Below, in pieces: positions 34,916 through 48,939 of a stretch of 64,000 nucleotides of DNA; the first letter of the stretch is position 1, and the number at the start of each line of letters is the position of its first letter. The stretch is taken from NCBI GenBank assembly GCA_964020975.1, contig OZ026628.1, positions 53,420,971 to 53,484,970 of the forward strand, written 5' to 3'. The notes under the pieces were generated by a model. It saw only the letters and a program-made list of their open reading frames with translations, was not told the origin of the DNA and did not search any database. The position numbers and the translations under genes were made by a program. This DNA comes from Hermodice carunculata (lineage: Eukaryota > Annelida > Polychaeta > Eunicida > Amphinomidae).

Positions 34916-36950
34916 CTGTACATAAAGAAATGAAAAATGCACGTTTGTATGCTCTATAACGAGTGTTTGCTGGGTAAACTTTGACTGACTGCCTATACCA
35001 TCCTCATGGCATGGAATAAGACGACATTTAAAACATTGGAACATTTCCTACGCTACCATTTCATGCTTTGGCATGAAGTATTAAAAACTGCTAGGGGTGA
35101 CTTCGCATGAACTACACTTAGGGCAGTTGCAGTGGAGATGCTCTCATTATCAGCCATTAAAATTGTTCTCATGGGTTGCTCACTGTATGAAGTCACTAAT
35201 GTATTACGTTATTGACGTAGTGGCAGTCTCAAACGCACCCTCCACACCAAAAATACTTCTGTAAGTTGAACATAGAACTATCTACGTGCCCTCAAGCTTT
35301 TACCAAACTAGAAACTAAAATAGGCGTCCAACCTTTTTATAAACATTGTCTTTACATGCCAACTTTCCTCCTTTCTCGTTATATGGGGTAACATGGAAAT
35401 AGAGTAAGGAAGATCTCATGCATGGCATGTCAGACGACCTCATATCCACACCTGCTCCTGAGCATAATAGGGTGTGTCTGCCGGGAAGAATGGACACCAC
35501 AAAACCAGTTCACCGGAATCTAGTTACTGAACCTAGTTACCAATAGTTGATCACCAGCTAATACTCTATCAGCACCCCCAAAGATTACACATCCATACAG
35601 TACCGTAGAAAAAAAACAGGAGGCAAAAGCCCTCCATAACCAGCAATTGACACTGGTGATCTTGTGTATTTGTATAGAAATGAAACAAAGTAAATGCACA
35701 TGACCATTATCTAGTTATTGCCATTCATGGTCAGTGATCCAATGTACCCAACTTCTCCAGCTCACAGTTGCATAGTATCTGTTATACAGTCAAGCTTTCT
35801 GACTGATACAAATTTCCCACTACTGACCCTGTTAACAAAAATAATGCTTTTGCCACCATACTACAAGAAAATGGTACAAGTGATGAGAAGGAGGATATCG
35901 CCACTGTGTTCTCTCTGGATACTCTGCCAAAAGATTCAGTTCAACCTGAAAGGTAGCCAGTTCCAGTTTTCGGTCCTGTGCAGATCACTGCATCAGAACC
36001 AAGACCACCCTCCCGACTTAGACATCCATACAAGGCATCCCAGTGACAATATAACTGACATAGTAAGCGCTATGCGCTCTCTAATTGGGTAGTATTAATT
36101 CCACGTGCCTTTAGCTAGTAAGCCTGAATAATGAACACTGTATTCATGTATGTATTTCACTCAATCTAGTATGACTGTTATGTGCAGTGACATGCTATTC
36201 AGTGCTGCCATCAAGACATTTAAGTCATAGATTTACTGTACTAGCCTTCAGTTAAATCAGTCATGGCAATATAGCGCAGCAGCACACTTACAACAATATA
36301 TGAACTCTGTTCGTAGATCTGACTTCCTGTAAGAGACAAGGTTAAGCCCAAAAGAAAAGCAGATTTGTCCCACATAGTGATGAACCGTTTTAAAACAGCT
36401 TTGTTCAGTACCCATATAATGCTCAAGCATTATCTTCAGATGGCTCTATTGGAGGACACAAAATTTAATCAGTGGAGTACCATACCCAGTATTTACCAGA
36501 TCAATGATCCATGACAGGTACAATTTCACAAAATGACGTGTCGATAGCGAAATGGCTTTCGCCTCACGAGGTACGATTTTTGAACTGATTCCCCAACACA
36601 TGCTGTTTATCGGTGGTGCATTCTTTAATAGAGGAAAAGTGGCAGAATATATAAGATCTATACTGATGAATTGAAAATGTTTGCATGGGAAAGACTTCTG
36701 TTTATCATTGATGTCGAAGTAATAAGTGCACTCATAGAATGAAGTATGCGCTCAGCAATAGAAGTTAAGAAAAGCATGTCTGGCAAGGATCCAGGGTAGA
36801 TGATGTTTCCCACTTTCATACAAAAATTTGAGACAGGTACACATAATTTTCCATCGGTCACTTATTGCTTTGAGAATGTATTATTTACATATACAATTCA
36901 TGCTGCTTGCTATGGGCACAACTGTATCGTTCGGGCAGGAAAAATGTATA

Positions 36951-36982
36951 CATATATACATACATACATACATACATACATA
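36951..36982. repeat. (CATA)n microsatellite
   Basis: About eight CATA units inside the receptor intron. Confidence 0.9.
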
Positions 36983-37142
36983 CGTAATGCCTATTATTTA
37001 TGTCTGTGTGTGAAAAGAGACACACTGTTATACCACATATTCTTTCGCTTTCATACATTTTCGCCATATATTTCTGTCGTCGATAGACGGTGTAAATGCT
37101 GTTCTACTCATTTTCTACAGATGAATGTGCAAAATAGAGGGC

Positions 37143-37143
37143 A

Positions 37144-37212
<69 letters not shown>

Positions 37213-37326
37213 TATTTATTTATTTAGTTAGTTAGTTAGTTAGTTATTTAGTTAGTTAGGTACTTAGTTAGTTAGTTAGTTAGTCAGTCAGTCAGTCAGT
37301 CAGTCAGTCAGTCAGTCAGTTAGTTT

Positions 37327-37382
<56 letters not shown>
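37143..37382. repeat. Compound microsatellite (CT)n(AT)n(TTTA)n(TTAG)n(TCAG)n(TTAG)n
   Basis: Successive blocks: CT to 37167, AT to about 37206, TTTA, TTAG, a pure TCAG block (about 37283-37320) and TTAG again to 37382. Neighbouring tetranucleotide motifs differ by one or two bases. Confidence 0.93.
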
Positions 37383-38766
37383 TGTCGAAATATCATAGGG
37401 TAGTATTTCAGCAACTTGAAGATCATAAAAAATCTCTATGAAGAAATATCTGGAACATGCGTTTGGTACATAGATCACTTAGATGTAATTATGAACATAG
37501 GCAAAATGATTAATTCTGGTCGATAGACCACATCATCTGGTCAGAGAACACAAATACTTTGATCTAGGGTCCTGTCAGTTGGCCAACAACGCAAGAAATT
37601 GTGTTCTTGCGTACTGCCAAGAACGGCAACTTAACCTAAATCTCAAGAGGAAGTGAAAATAGCCATGACTAAGTTGTGTCACAAAGGACAAACAGTTCCT
37701 AGGATCCCCCATGCATTTATTTTATATTTTGATAATGCGAAGTAGCACCTTTTTTTCCCCATTTCAGAAGTCTTACATAATCAATTTAAAACGTGAATTG
37801 GTATTTTAAGACGTACAATTGAAAAGCAGTATAATGAACTGCCTTCTTAACATGATGCACACCTGCCGCGCTGACTCCTCCTCTGCACACATGGTGGTTT
37901 GTACCAGGTGAGTCCCAGGTGACTTCTCAAAGAAACCCACTTAGATAGAGTGCATTACAAATGCGCCTCTGGAAATTGGATAAAATTTCAGAATTTGACG
38001 GTCATTGCGTCTGGCATTGAGGCCCAAAGATACTTTTTCAAGGTGTATTCATGGAAAGCGTGTCAGCACACCTTGAAACTAATATGTCCCGAGGGGCGAC
38101 AACTGAAAGCAGACTTCATAGTTTGAAAGAGCGAAGTTCTCTGGCATGTTCAAAGCTGGCATTTTGTCGGATTAAGTAGCCAGGAGGATGCAGCTTTGCA
38201 TATGCACTACCTGCAAGCACCCTCTATATTACGCCCAAATGCCACACCAATGGTGGCACTCTATTTTCTTTCGAATGGAGTACATCACAAGGCATACACT
38301 GCCTACATTTACACACCTCCCACCACTTTTAAAGAAAAACCTAAAAGCAAACTGCCATGGTCTTTGCATGGATGTATTTTAATACCATTGTTTAACAGAC
38401 AGAGTTGTGGATACTTACCGACATTGAGCTTTTAATCATTGTTTATGCTATAAAACAGCTTTGTTTAAACAGTCCACTTCATGGGCACAGCAGCACTTTT
38501 TATTCCTGTATTTTCTCAACAATCACAGAAGAAGCAACTCACACCATATACATGTAATACAGCTATAATTCATGGTGTAAAATCTACCAAGGATAGAACA
38601 GTGGAGCTCCAACTTAGTTGTTAGTACTAAAAAGTTCCACTTATCTACCACTCTTATTGTTTATTTATTATGTGTAATAAGAGTCCCGAATAATGTAATA
38701 TATAAACTAAGAATTAACATAATTTTTACTTTGGCTGGGAACAAGGTTTTGCATTTTGTTCATTTG

Positions 38767-38770
<4 letters not shown>

Positions 38771-38805
<35 letters not shown>
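38771..38805. repeat. (AT)n microsatellite
   Basis: About 35 bp of AT inside intron 2. Confidence 0.93.
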
Positions 38806-38809
<4 letters not shown>

Positions 38810-41800
38810 GAGTAAATTAGTTCCTAAAACTAATTGTATGACTAGGTGTTTAAAAATTCTGTACAAAATTTGTTTTATTTTCAATTCATCCCATATCGCA
38901 ATACTTCCAAATATTGATTCTTGATGTTGCTGCAGTTTGGCTATACGGCTTTGCAGACCATCTTTTCGTAAATATCTCTAGGATTATGACGATGAAGCAC
39001 GCATTCCTCACGGTCGAAAAGGTATTTAAAAAAGGATATCAGGCTTTATTACCTGCCTTTTATATTTCATTGCATGTCTTAGAAATGGAATGATGCGCTG
39101 ATCAACTTTAATCCTTGAATTAAATGAAAAGTACAATTTCAATACTACTGACGAGGCTGCAGACTATGCAGTCGCAGAATGGTTTTTGCTTGGTCTCCAC
39201 ACTACTGAACTTTTATATATATATATCTAAAAGAACAGTGTTTTTTTTTTAGCTTGAGAGCAAAAATGATTTATCATGTTTGGTGTGCTTATTCGTGAAA
39301 TCATTGCTACCTGGTTTGATTATGTATCTTAAGATTTTTAATGTCGTTTACATTTCAATCTCCAATACAAAGGATTTGCGACTGTATGTCCAATTACGTC
39401 ACCTATTTGTAACTATCAATCCCGTTCTCCAGGGAATTTCATGGTCATTATTTACACACTTTACACCGTAATACTCTATTAAGTATATGGACTTCAGTAT
39501 ACTTATTATTGATATACCCGCTGTATAACACACAACCCATATATCTACCAAAATATCTCGCAATCTCAAAACGAACTTAGTTAATCAAAACCGTTTGGGC
39601 ACTGCCCCAAATCCGTTTATAATGGCCTCGACAGGTCATGTGCTACCGTGGTTTAACGATAACTATATTACCTGTAGATAGGTTGCTGAACTTGAAGTCT
39701 TTTGGTGTTGAATTTGTGTGTATCTGATAGAAACACTATAAACACAATGGTGAAGTTCCCTTTCTTCAAAGCTCCCAATAGTTCAAAGGACGTGGATCGT
39801 GCTCCTTGCCAAATTTAAAAATTGATACCTTGTAAGAACGGTTGGCGTTACTATACCTACAATGTCATAAAAGAAACTCTATACGTGTCCAAAGATACCT
39901 CTACAAACGCATATAGACTGGCAACTCATCCTTCAATATGAGTGAGAAATCATATTCAAGTGTACAATTTGGATTATGATTATGCACAAACATTGGCGTA
40001 TTGTGTATAAGTATCCATGAGGTCCCTATGTATGACACACCATTGACTGGTAATGGCAATGTTTCTGTTTTTTGAGCTTATTAGTTATCATGATCTACTG
40101 TTAATTGACTCTGGTGGAATCCTTATGGCATATTGTCAACCTCCATTTGCGCTATAACCGTAGGACTAACATATAACAATAGAGGTACCTATCAACATTC
40201 GTGCCAATATGTATATCTAATACAAAGTGAAACTAAACAAACCCAATTCTGTAAGCCCATGTACCATATGAACACTATCAAGTCCGATATTCTAAGCGCC
40301 AAATCCTATTCCATACCATTCCCTGAAAAAATGCACAGTTCTAAATCATAATAGCGTATTTATGTGTGAAGGGAACAAATCATATTCATAAAATTTGAAT
40401 TTAGAAAAAAAAATAGGCATTATAAGCCTTTATAATATCGGGTCATCAGCGGGAAACCAGCGCAAGACTTGTTTCGGTGCCATTAATCCCTGGACAAGTC
40501 ATTCTGCTGACTGGCGGCACCATGTTTACATTTCTAATACAAACATCCCGAGCTGATGTATATTTGGCCAAAAAGCGATTTGCAATACAAACTAAATATC
40601 CATTAAACTATGTGACACACAGCTCGGAAAAATGGACTATTACTAAAGCCTAACTTAAGACACCATGTAAATTGTAAGGTAAGTTGTTATGGAGTAGATT
40701 ATTCTGTTTCAAATTATACAATTGTCATGGATACAGTGGTCAATGCCGGCACAGTTACGGATGGACAAAATGCCATTATATGTTCAAACGGGAACGTTTA
40801 GAGGCTTTCCGTTGGAAGATAGATTGTGTCATTTGTGTGTTATGTGAGGAATTCAGGACAAAAAAATTACTGAGAGGTGAAACCTATACACTGAAATAAG
40901 AAATGTAATATGCGATAGGGTCGTTATAAATAAACAGGCAATTTTTGGAGGAAAATGGTATTGATAAATTTACTAACATACTAGCACATGAAGGTATGTC
41001 AGTACATCAAAGATGCGTGGTTTATGACACGGGAAGTTATGTACATAAAATCTTGAATTTATAGTTTAATACTTGTATATGAAATGACTTATAAGCCCGA
41101 ATGGGGTTGTGTGCTATCAATTCAGCGTGTATAAAGCCAAGAAGTTTTGTGCAGATTCCTTTAATATATAATGGAAAAGCACAAGTTCACATTAACCAGT
41201 GAACATCAATCCATCTACATTTGAACCTGTGGCCATATACTCATACACTATTACAGTAACATAATATGGACATAAGTTACGAGTGGGAGTCGAGTATGGT
41301 GGAACGACAAAATCTACACCGAAAATAAGTTGAGCCTACGCTAAAACGTTATAAACTTTGGGTTGCCTTTACTTAGTTTCAGGGATCAAAAGATTGCCTC
41401 ACATGCGTATTTTGAACTCACAATGACAACTACCGCCCTATATGTCCATCACTGTTGCAAGCTAGCAAGTTAAGCATTAAAAAGATGTCTTCTGTGTGAT
41501 ACTGCAAGTCCTTGTAACACTAAAGTCTCTTCTTATAGCAAGATGCATTAACAAAGGGTATGGCCCTTTTTCGTGGTCGCAGAATGACATCAAAACACGT
41601 TTAAACCAACAGCAGAGACTGTCCTAGACAATACCAGTAAATACTTTAAATTGTCTACCGGATGCAAGTTTTTCTCTGTAACTGGCGCATTAGGTACAAT
41701 ATACACGTTCATAACAAACAGTTCAGGTCTAATAAGATTCGAACTTTATGCACAAAAAGGAGTTTTTAGAAAAATAATCAATCATGAACAAGAAAACAGC

Positions 41801-42098
41801 GCGAAACAGCGAGAAAGACAAGGGCTTCAATGGGCTGTAAAATGTGCAAGATTAACCTAGCTGTCACCCAAAACTTTAAGGACTCAGCCTACCAATGTAC
41901 CCTGTGTACTTCACTCCACAGAGGAAATATGAGCTGACATTTGTAGGAAACATCATCTGGTTGTGACTGATTGCGAAACAAGTGCAGCTAAAGCACTATA
42001 TGAGAAGTTAACTAGAAAATCCCAAAAGGTTGCTTCAGCTTGTATAAAACACTCCTCACTATAAATTGCAATTAGCCAAATTAAATTTTAGTTAGTAC

Positions 42099-45045
42099 CT
42101 GAATATACCGCATACCTAAAAAAACCAGCCGACCTATTATAGTCTCCCTGTCACCTGGGTATAGAAAATGGGCTTGTATTATTTTTGTTTCTAGCTTACT
42201 GTTTAAAGCAATCAAATGACTATTCCTGGGACATTTATTTTCAGCACGTGTCCAACTATGAGAAAGTATAACTTTACATCGCTTATATGAATAAACATGA
42301 ATCCCATAGGCAGAAAACGAATAGCCATTGCCTGTGTTTATGTAATGTGCCTTCACATCAATCAGCTGTCGATTTTTCATGCAGCATCCACTCCATACAA
42401 TGGAAATATTAAGTGGATCAAAAAATGGGTTTTGTTGAAGTTCAAGGAGATACCTAGGCACTATACTAGGTCTTCTGCGGAGGGAATGCTCGAATGTAAA
42501 GTTTAATTCACGAAGGCCGCTAAGAACCCATTTCCATGCTACTTTGTACACTTTTGTTAATTTTTTCCAACTGTCTGAAAACACTGATCTCCGATAGGTA
42601 TTTCTCGGAGGATAAGTCCAGAATGTCATAATACATGATCTTATTATTTTCTTCTTAAATCCAGAGCTACCATGTGCAACACGTAGCTGTACAGGTATAC
42701 GTGCATGACTGAATGAAACATTAAATAGAGATCTCAAACAAAGTCTCACTAGATTTGCATTTTTTAAAAGTTGCAAGTGCAGGCATATTAGACCACCAGG
42801 AGGTGGTAAATATTTTACGGGTTTCTTCACTGATACGTATAAGCATTGCGTGTTACTTCTGAACTGAAAAAGAGTGTGTGCAGTCCGGTAATCACAGTAC
42901 CTCATATTTTTATGTGAGATTTTAATTGAAAAGTACATACCATTTAATTTAACACCTTGAAAGAGAAAGGCACCAAACGATATTTTGTTTTGCTGTGATT
43001 CAATAATGCTGGTTTGATGATCATAGGACATGGCATTAATACAAAACTGATACATATATAATCCCGGTGTCAATATTGTATCTGCCTGAAACAAAAGTGG
43101 TCTCCCTTGTAACGTAAATACAGTTAATCCCAAAAACGGGTCTATGTCTTTTCTGTGAACCGGGTAAATAGAGATTATCTTACATTCCCCGACAGGCAGT
43201 CTGAACACCCGGCTTCTTTCATAGCCCTTGCTTCTCATCTGCGATATATCTCGGCACTTGGTCAATTCGCCATGAATCCGAGCAAATAATCTAAATTGGC
43301 CCATTAAAGAGTACGCAAGTAACAACACTTGTGTACCAGAAGAAAAGATTGGATGAATTCTATCGAAAACAATGTGAGACATGTGCCGCATGTGAAAACA
43401 GAAAGGTCCTATAGCATTAGATGTGCGTGTCTTGCTGGCGTTTGTGTTTATTTTTCCATCATATATAAGCAATCCACCAACGCTACACCTATGTATATTT
43501 GGGCCATCCCATACAAAATGTTTAACAACAATTTTTATGTACATTGACTTTTTGGCAGAAAGCAATATCCCTTGTACCTGGTTTCCCAAAATATCAATAA
43601 ATATTAGCTTTGTCGGATTTATGTTCGTGCCTGCACTATGCAACTTCATAATTGGGAATGATGCAAACTGTTTATATGAGGTAATACCTAATGCAACTTT
43701 TCCGGACGTTTTAAGTGTATGGTAAGAAAGAATTGCGGTTATAATGTGGACAGATGATACAAGCAGCATTTCTGTCCATGTTGAAACGAAATTCAGAAAA
43801 GTCTTTTTTTTACGTAAATTTGCTTTATCATGCAAAAAGCCACAAATACAAATAAAAGTGGCATTTTCAGCAAAAAGGGCGCCAATTTTAACATGGACTT
43901 GCAAACCAAGTCCTTCGTATGTTTTTAATTGCCAGTGATACACCATTGTCTGACCAGTACTTGATATTTCATTGTTCATTAAAGAAAAATTACCAAAGTG
44001 GAAACTGGCATAAAGAAAATGTATATGACGTATTGTTTTTACCTTGAAGTGTGTAAATTGGTACAGAAACACGAAATACGGGGATGTGAGCCAATGACTG
44101 TTTTGTCGAAAAAATATTAATATGACATTAGATGAGGATGTTACATTGGTTTGATAGTGTCGCCCACAAAATTTCCGTACGATAATAATGAATGCTTTGC
44201 TTATTTCAACAAGTTCCACAACTGAGAGTTTGCAATTATAACCAGAGTACAGTAAGTCCATTGTAGCGAAGATAGTGGTAATCTTTAATCCAAAAGGTGC
44301 AACTAATCTCCACTCCCTGAATCTCGAGTATGTCAATAAAGTGCGCCTATTAATTTGAACTCGATAAATAATCTTTCCACAATATGCAACATCCGTTTTG
44401 TCGGGCCTTCTAAAAAATGTCTTTTCGGTCTTCTGCGTGATTTTATTGTCCTCTAAACTGCACGTAACTTTTTTGTCAGAAATACGCATAAAAATTTCAT
44501 GTAAAGTTGGCGACAAAATATTAACTTTCAAAGAAGAAATACAAAATTGAGTGACAGAACAAAGCCATTTACAAAGGGATGCTCCATGGGCATCGCGATT
44601 TATAAAATGAACTGGCTGAAAATACAAAGAAATATTATGAGTCTTTTTTTCTGGAAACGGATATTTTAATCTGAAAACCCAGCACACTATATGGGAGAAA
44701 GAGGTTATCATAAATTTCTCATTGAAGGATATCACTTTGTTCAACAGCAGTCTCTGAACAGAACAATTGTCAAATATTTTGAAAAATATTTCCACAAATT
44801 TGCAATGGTAATAATCATACAGCCTAAAAAAATTTCCACCATCTCGAAAATAAAGGGTGATGGATCTAAAAATGAACGTTATGTTCACGCACAAAGGCCC
44901 TCTTACTTGTGGTGACAATTTTAGCTTCACTCTCCAGAAAACATCTCTTCTTGAAATAAATGTACAGAATCCAACAGGATCAGTCAAGATTAATTTTCTT
45001 GTGGTCGTTCTCCCCAAAAATACTTGCTGTGGCTCATACAAACGC
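42099..45045 (-). CDS. Large GRL101-like receptor, middle exon: CUB-like region and start of C-type lectin
   Basis: Minus-strand exon of 2947 bases, open throughout. The acceptor (cttgtctgtttgggcag) at 45046 and donor attcag/gtacta at 42099 define it; the ATG at 45308 would be intronic. It encodes a long extracellular region with CUB-like features: TDPVGFCTF, a DGGNFFRLYDY segment, and later GLKITTIFATMDLLYSGYNC followed by RKFCG and TSSSNVILIFF, the C1s/BMP1-type pattern of LCG then S-x-SN-x-x-x-V-x-F. Its last 85 codons are the first half of a C-type lectin domain (SWTRAENKCPRNSHLIALNS ... VFLGMRYIQ). Joining to the exon at 34915 completes that lectin fold in phase (MRYIQ then GNRTLSWLD). 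Much of the central region is unassigned. Its role is presumably ligand recognition outside the cell. Confidence 0.75.
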
Positions 45046-46302
45046 CTGCCCAAACAGACAAGATTATTGTGGAAAAAAGCCAGGTAAAGTTGTATCGTTG
45101 TTTGTAGACAACAATCATGTAAAATACGGTCTGCATGACTTAACCAAGGCTTCATATGGTATCGAGTTCCAATTAATGTTTTTCTCTGTAGATTTCTTTG
45201 TTTTGTTATCTGTGAACAATCTCCGGAAATGTATGCAACCGTGCCATATTGATTTATCTGATGATTCGCTCTATGATTCTTTGTGCCCTGCATTGTCTGC
45301 AAACACATTTAGCTGCTTGTAATATTGTAGAGGCAGATTCGAAGAAGTAATGATTAAAGGGATCTTATAGCATGATGTTTCAGCCTGTCATTTAATGTCC
45401 TGTAAGTTTACTTTTCCCTGTGGCCGTGCACTTAATTGGCGATAGAATTGCAACGGTATTTTGATGCCTCTTATGTAAGCAGGAGAAATAGTGCCGCATG
45501 TCAGTCACGATCAAAAGAAACATCACAATGCAGTCTCTCTACGCCCCATAGCCGATTCATTAGCTATCTATTGCTAAACCTATTAATAAATTAAAATGTC
45601 ACATAGAATTAACAAATTAAGCAAAAAACTAGGCTGCAGCGGCACCAAAAATAGATTAAAAAAGGGTTATCAGCAGTAACCCATCGTGCATATTTTGCAA
45701 CCTTAAATACCCATGCCAAATAAATTCATAAACGGGTTATCAGTGCAAAACAAACACGCATGTTACGCAGAGCTGAATTTCCGTTGAAAAAATACTGGTC
45801 ACGAGAAATTTAATGCCTGGAATGAAAAGTCTGTGAACCAACATGAAGAAAAAATTGGTAAAAAAAGGTAAGAAAAAATTATGAGTACTTTATGTTAAAT
45901 CAACACTGCTTTAATTATTGATCAGGCTCACGTCACTATTTTCTGTTACCATGAACTCCCAATGTTTTAAACAACGCAATTTACACATAAATTTTATGTC
46001 AGTCATTCTCGGGAACGATTGATGGGGCCACCTGCCAATGCCATGTAATTCAGGGGAAATATATGCCAAATAGTATTCTATGTGCACGCATTGGTACCCG
46101 AAACAAGCACATTGAACACAGCAGTTACAAAGTAGATCTTCAGGCCAATGTAAATGCACAATAAAAGGGAACAGCATATGTTATAGCTGTATCCTCTGAT
46201 GCTTTATTCAATGAACTGCTGCCTGCAAGTCGTTATCGGTGAGGCCATATGTCAATGGGTGTAATGCTACGGTATGACAAGCTTTACATCAATCAAATTA
46301 AG

Positions 46303-46316
46303 TATATATATATATG

Positions 46317-46405
<89 letters not shown>

Positions 46406-46452
46406 CTGTGTGTGTGTATGTCTGTGTGTCTGTGTCTGTGTCTGAGTGTGAT
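46303..46452. repeat. (AT)n followed by a TG/TCTG-rich tract
   Basis: AT to about 46402, then TGTGTCTG-type repeats to about 46452. Confidence 0.93.
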
Positions 46453-47803
46453 CATTTGCTTGCATCTTTCTTTGAATTCCTATGTATGTACAGATTCATA
46501 TAGAGATTTAATAAAAAAAATATTGCACATTTCTGTATAAAAAATATGTATTGCTCGATCTATTATATTTTTTCAAGGATTCACGAAGAAACAAAACAAT
46601 ACCTTCTGTTCTCAAACTACTGGAAAAGTAATTGCACTTACAGGAAATAGATGTGCAGTATTATTCGTGTCGTTACAGAATATCTAACTACCCTTTGTAC
46701 CGAACCCATTCATTAAAATAGAGAAATTCCCAGACACATAAAACCTTTTTTAAGGGTTGAACACATAATGGAAAGACTAATAAAAACCAGAAACCAAACG
46801 GCAAGAGTAGTGCTTGCTCTAAGCATTCCCCTGAAGTAACAATTACTGACAAATTATCCTATCCCTATCTTTGAGTCATGGCATGAAATACATAGAGATC
46901 TAAAGGGCACACCGGACATCTGTTACAAAAACTACCTACAGCAGATGCGGAAAACAAACCAACCTTGTCACATGAACCTTGCAGAGACAATAAGTATATG
47001 AAAAATAATGGCCTGGTTATTTTTTACATCAGAGTTGTTACATATTGTGACAAAGAACAACCTAAAAAAAAAAAAACACTGGTAATGATGACAGGGAAAA
47101 TACCCAATGCAGCTGTAGAGGCGACTGTATTAGCTGGAGCTGCCTAGGAAGGCAATAATTGTTAACCACGTATTGCTGACAGCATGTAAGTTGCAGAACC
47201 AAATGAACATTTTGTTTGCACATGGTAGTAAGTATAGCTGTTGATAAGGAACACTGTTCCCAACCAAATCAAATAATGAAGGGAAGTCTCTGATTATGGA
47301 AGTAGAAAGAACTCAAAAAGTGTTTACACTGTTTAATGCATATGTCCAACAAGAAATAACACACACATACACGCACACGCTCACAACAGAAATACCAACA
47401 AAGTTTCTAAAAGACTGAGGGAGCAATGTAAAAATGTAATTGATGGTAATTTTACTACTTGGGTAATTTTAGCACTATATTCAATCCAGATATAGACAAA
47501 AGGAGGCGACAAAATACAGTTTAGAGTACAGTGACAGACCAAGGAATTTTAGTATGGCGTTTGCCCTGACAGCTATTTGGAGAGTTAATAACCCGGGTTT
47601 AATCATGATCACCTGGAAAAAATCAGTCCTTCAATAAAACGTAGATTGGACTATTTCTTTGGATTGGGACTCATGGAAGGTAAATAGACTCATATTAAGA
47701 CATTCACGGACCACTTGTGCTTAATGATTTCGAAAACAAACGAAAAACTGTTTTTATTGAGTGGTCGCGTGTAGCTAAAGCATCCTACGCATTATGATTT
47801 GGA

Positions 47804-47808
<5 letters not shown>

Positions 47809-47886
<78 letters not shown>
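47809..47886. repeat. (AT)n microsatellite
   Basis: About 78 bp of pure AT. Confidence 0.96.
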
Positions 47887-47892
<6 letters not shown>

Positions 47893-48939
47893 GAAAGAAG
47901 TTGTTGATAAATAAAGAATTTTCAAACCAGACAGCCGAATGTGACAATGATTCCCCCTCTTTCCCTCACAGTTCCTTCTAAGTGTTGTCTCATAACACAT
48001 GCAAAGATAAAGGTGTAGAGATTAAAAATCTCGCAGTATATAGATAAAACATCTCTACTCCTCAAAGCAGAAAGATCTACAAAAAAGGTACTCTGCTATC
48101 TGCAAAATCATTAACCTGGATCAGCTCAGATGTTTCTAAACGATATTATATTCTGCCTTTTACATGGACAAAAGTGTACCTTAAAACGCTTGTAACTTGT
48201 TTGGACGAGCCTTTAATGGCCAGACAACACAAAAATGAAATACAGAGAACAAGGTTGGTGGAATAAACAAGCTATTGGCAGTGTGTGCTTGGAAAGATGT
48301 TTCTTATTAGTAAAATAAAAGTATGGATATGAAGTAACTGGCCATTTTCGAAATATACAATCAATGCTGTTTCATTTTAGTTCCAAGAACGGTGACGAAA
48401 AAATTCCAAGAACTGATAAAAGTGAATTTATTTGCAATAAAAAAATCCACCTTTTACAACATTGGATCGAAAAGAATATACAATTGAAAAAGAAGAAGGG
48501 GCCTAAGATCTGAAGATTAAACTCCCTTTGTTTTCAAAAGAGCAATGTCGAAATCCAGAACCCAAGGCAGACATACCAAGAACTTTATTATATTATGGAA
48601 TAAATAAGAAATTCAGTACGAAGCAATCATCTCTCTCCTGATCTTGATACATGTTCCAACAGTAGTTAGCAGTAGTCTAAATCGAGAATGCTGGCAATTT
48701 CCAACTGTTAGAAATATCTTGCGACGTACAGGCATTGTATGAAATATCCCCAATAGTATTTAGGGTTCCCTATTTATTACACCGTTCACATGACATCAGA
48801 TATCTACATGGTTAAGTCTCACCTGCTCTCCAGGAACTTTAAAAACCATTGCTTTGAATTCATGTTTAAATATTCCTGCTTTACATTTTTTTAAATGACT
48901 GAGAGGAGTCAAAGTTATCAAGGTAGGTGCATACTCCAT

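Larger units (their letters stand above)
34916..42098 (-). other. Intron 2 of the large receptor gene
   Basis: Bounded by a donor (attcag/gtacta, minus strand) and an acceptor (atgtacag/ggcaac), both in phase 0. It holds microsatellites at 36951-36982, 37143-37382 and 38771-38805. Open frames at 35718-36092, 40684-40899 and 41651-41860 have no recognised motif, and no inner gene is supported. The intron length (7.2 kb) is normal for a mollusc-sized genome. Confidence 0.65.

Noticed and set aside
34916-35044. ATG at 35044 as the start of the last receptor exon
   Set aside because: The in-frame stop just upstream and the strong acceptor at 34915, in the middle of a lectin domain that needs a first half, show this stretch is intron.
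45046-45308. ATG at 45308 as the start of the middle receptor exon
   Set aside because: The extra residues look random, lack a signal peptide, and a good acceptor at 45046 precedes the domain-like sequence.
45911-46177. Cysteine-rich minus-strand frame as an extra receptor exon
   Set aside because: No convincing splice sites, and the phase between exons 1 and 2 is already satisfied without it.
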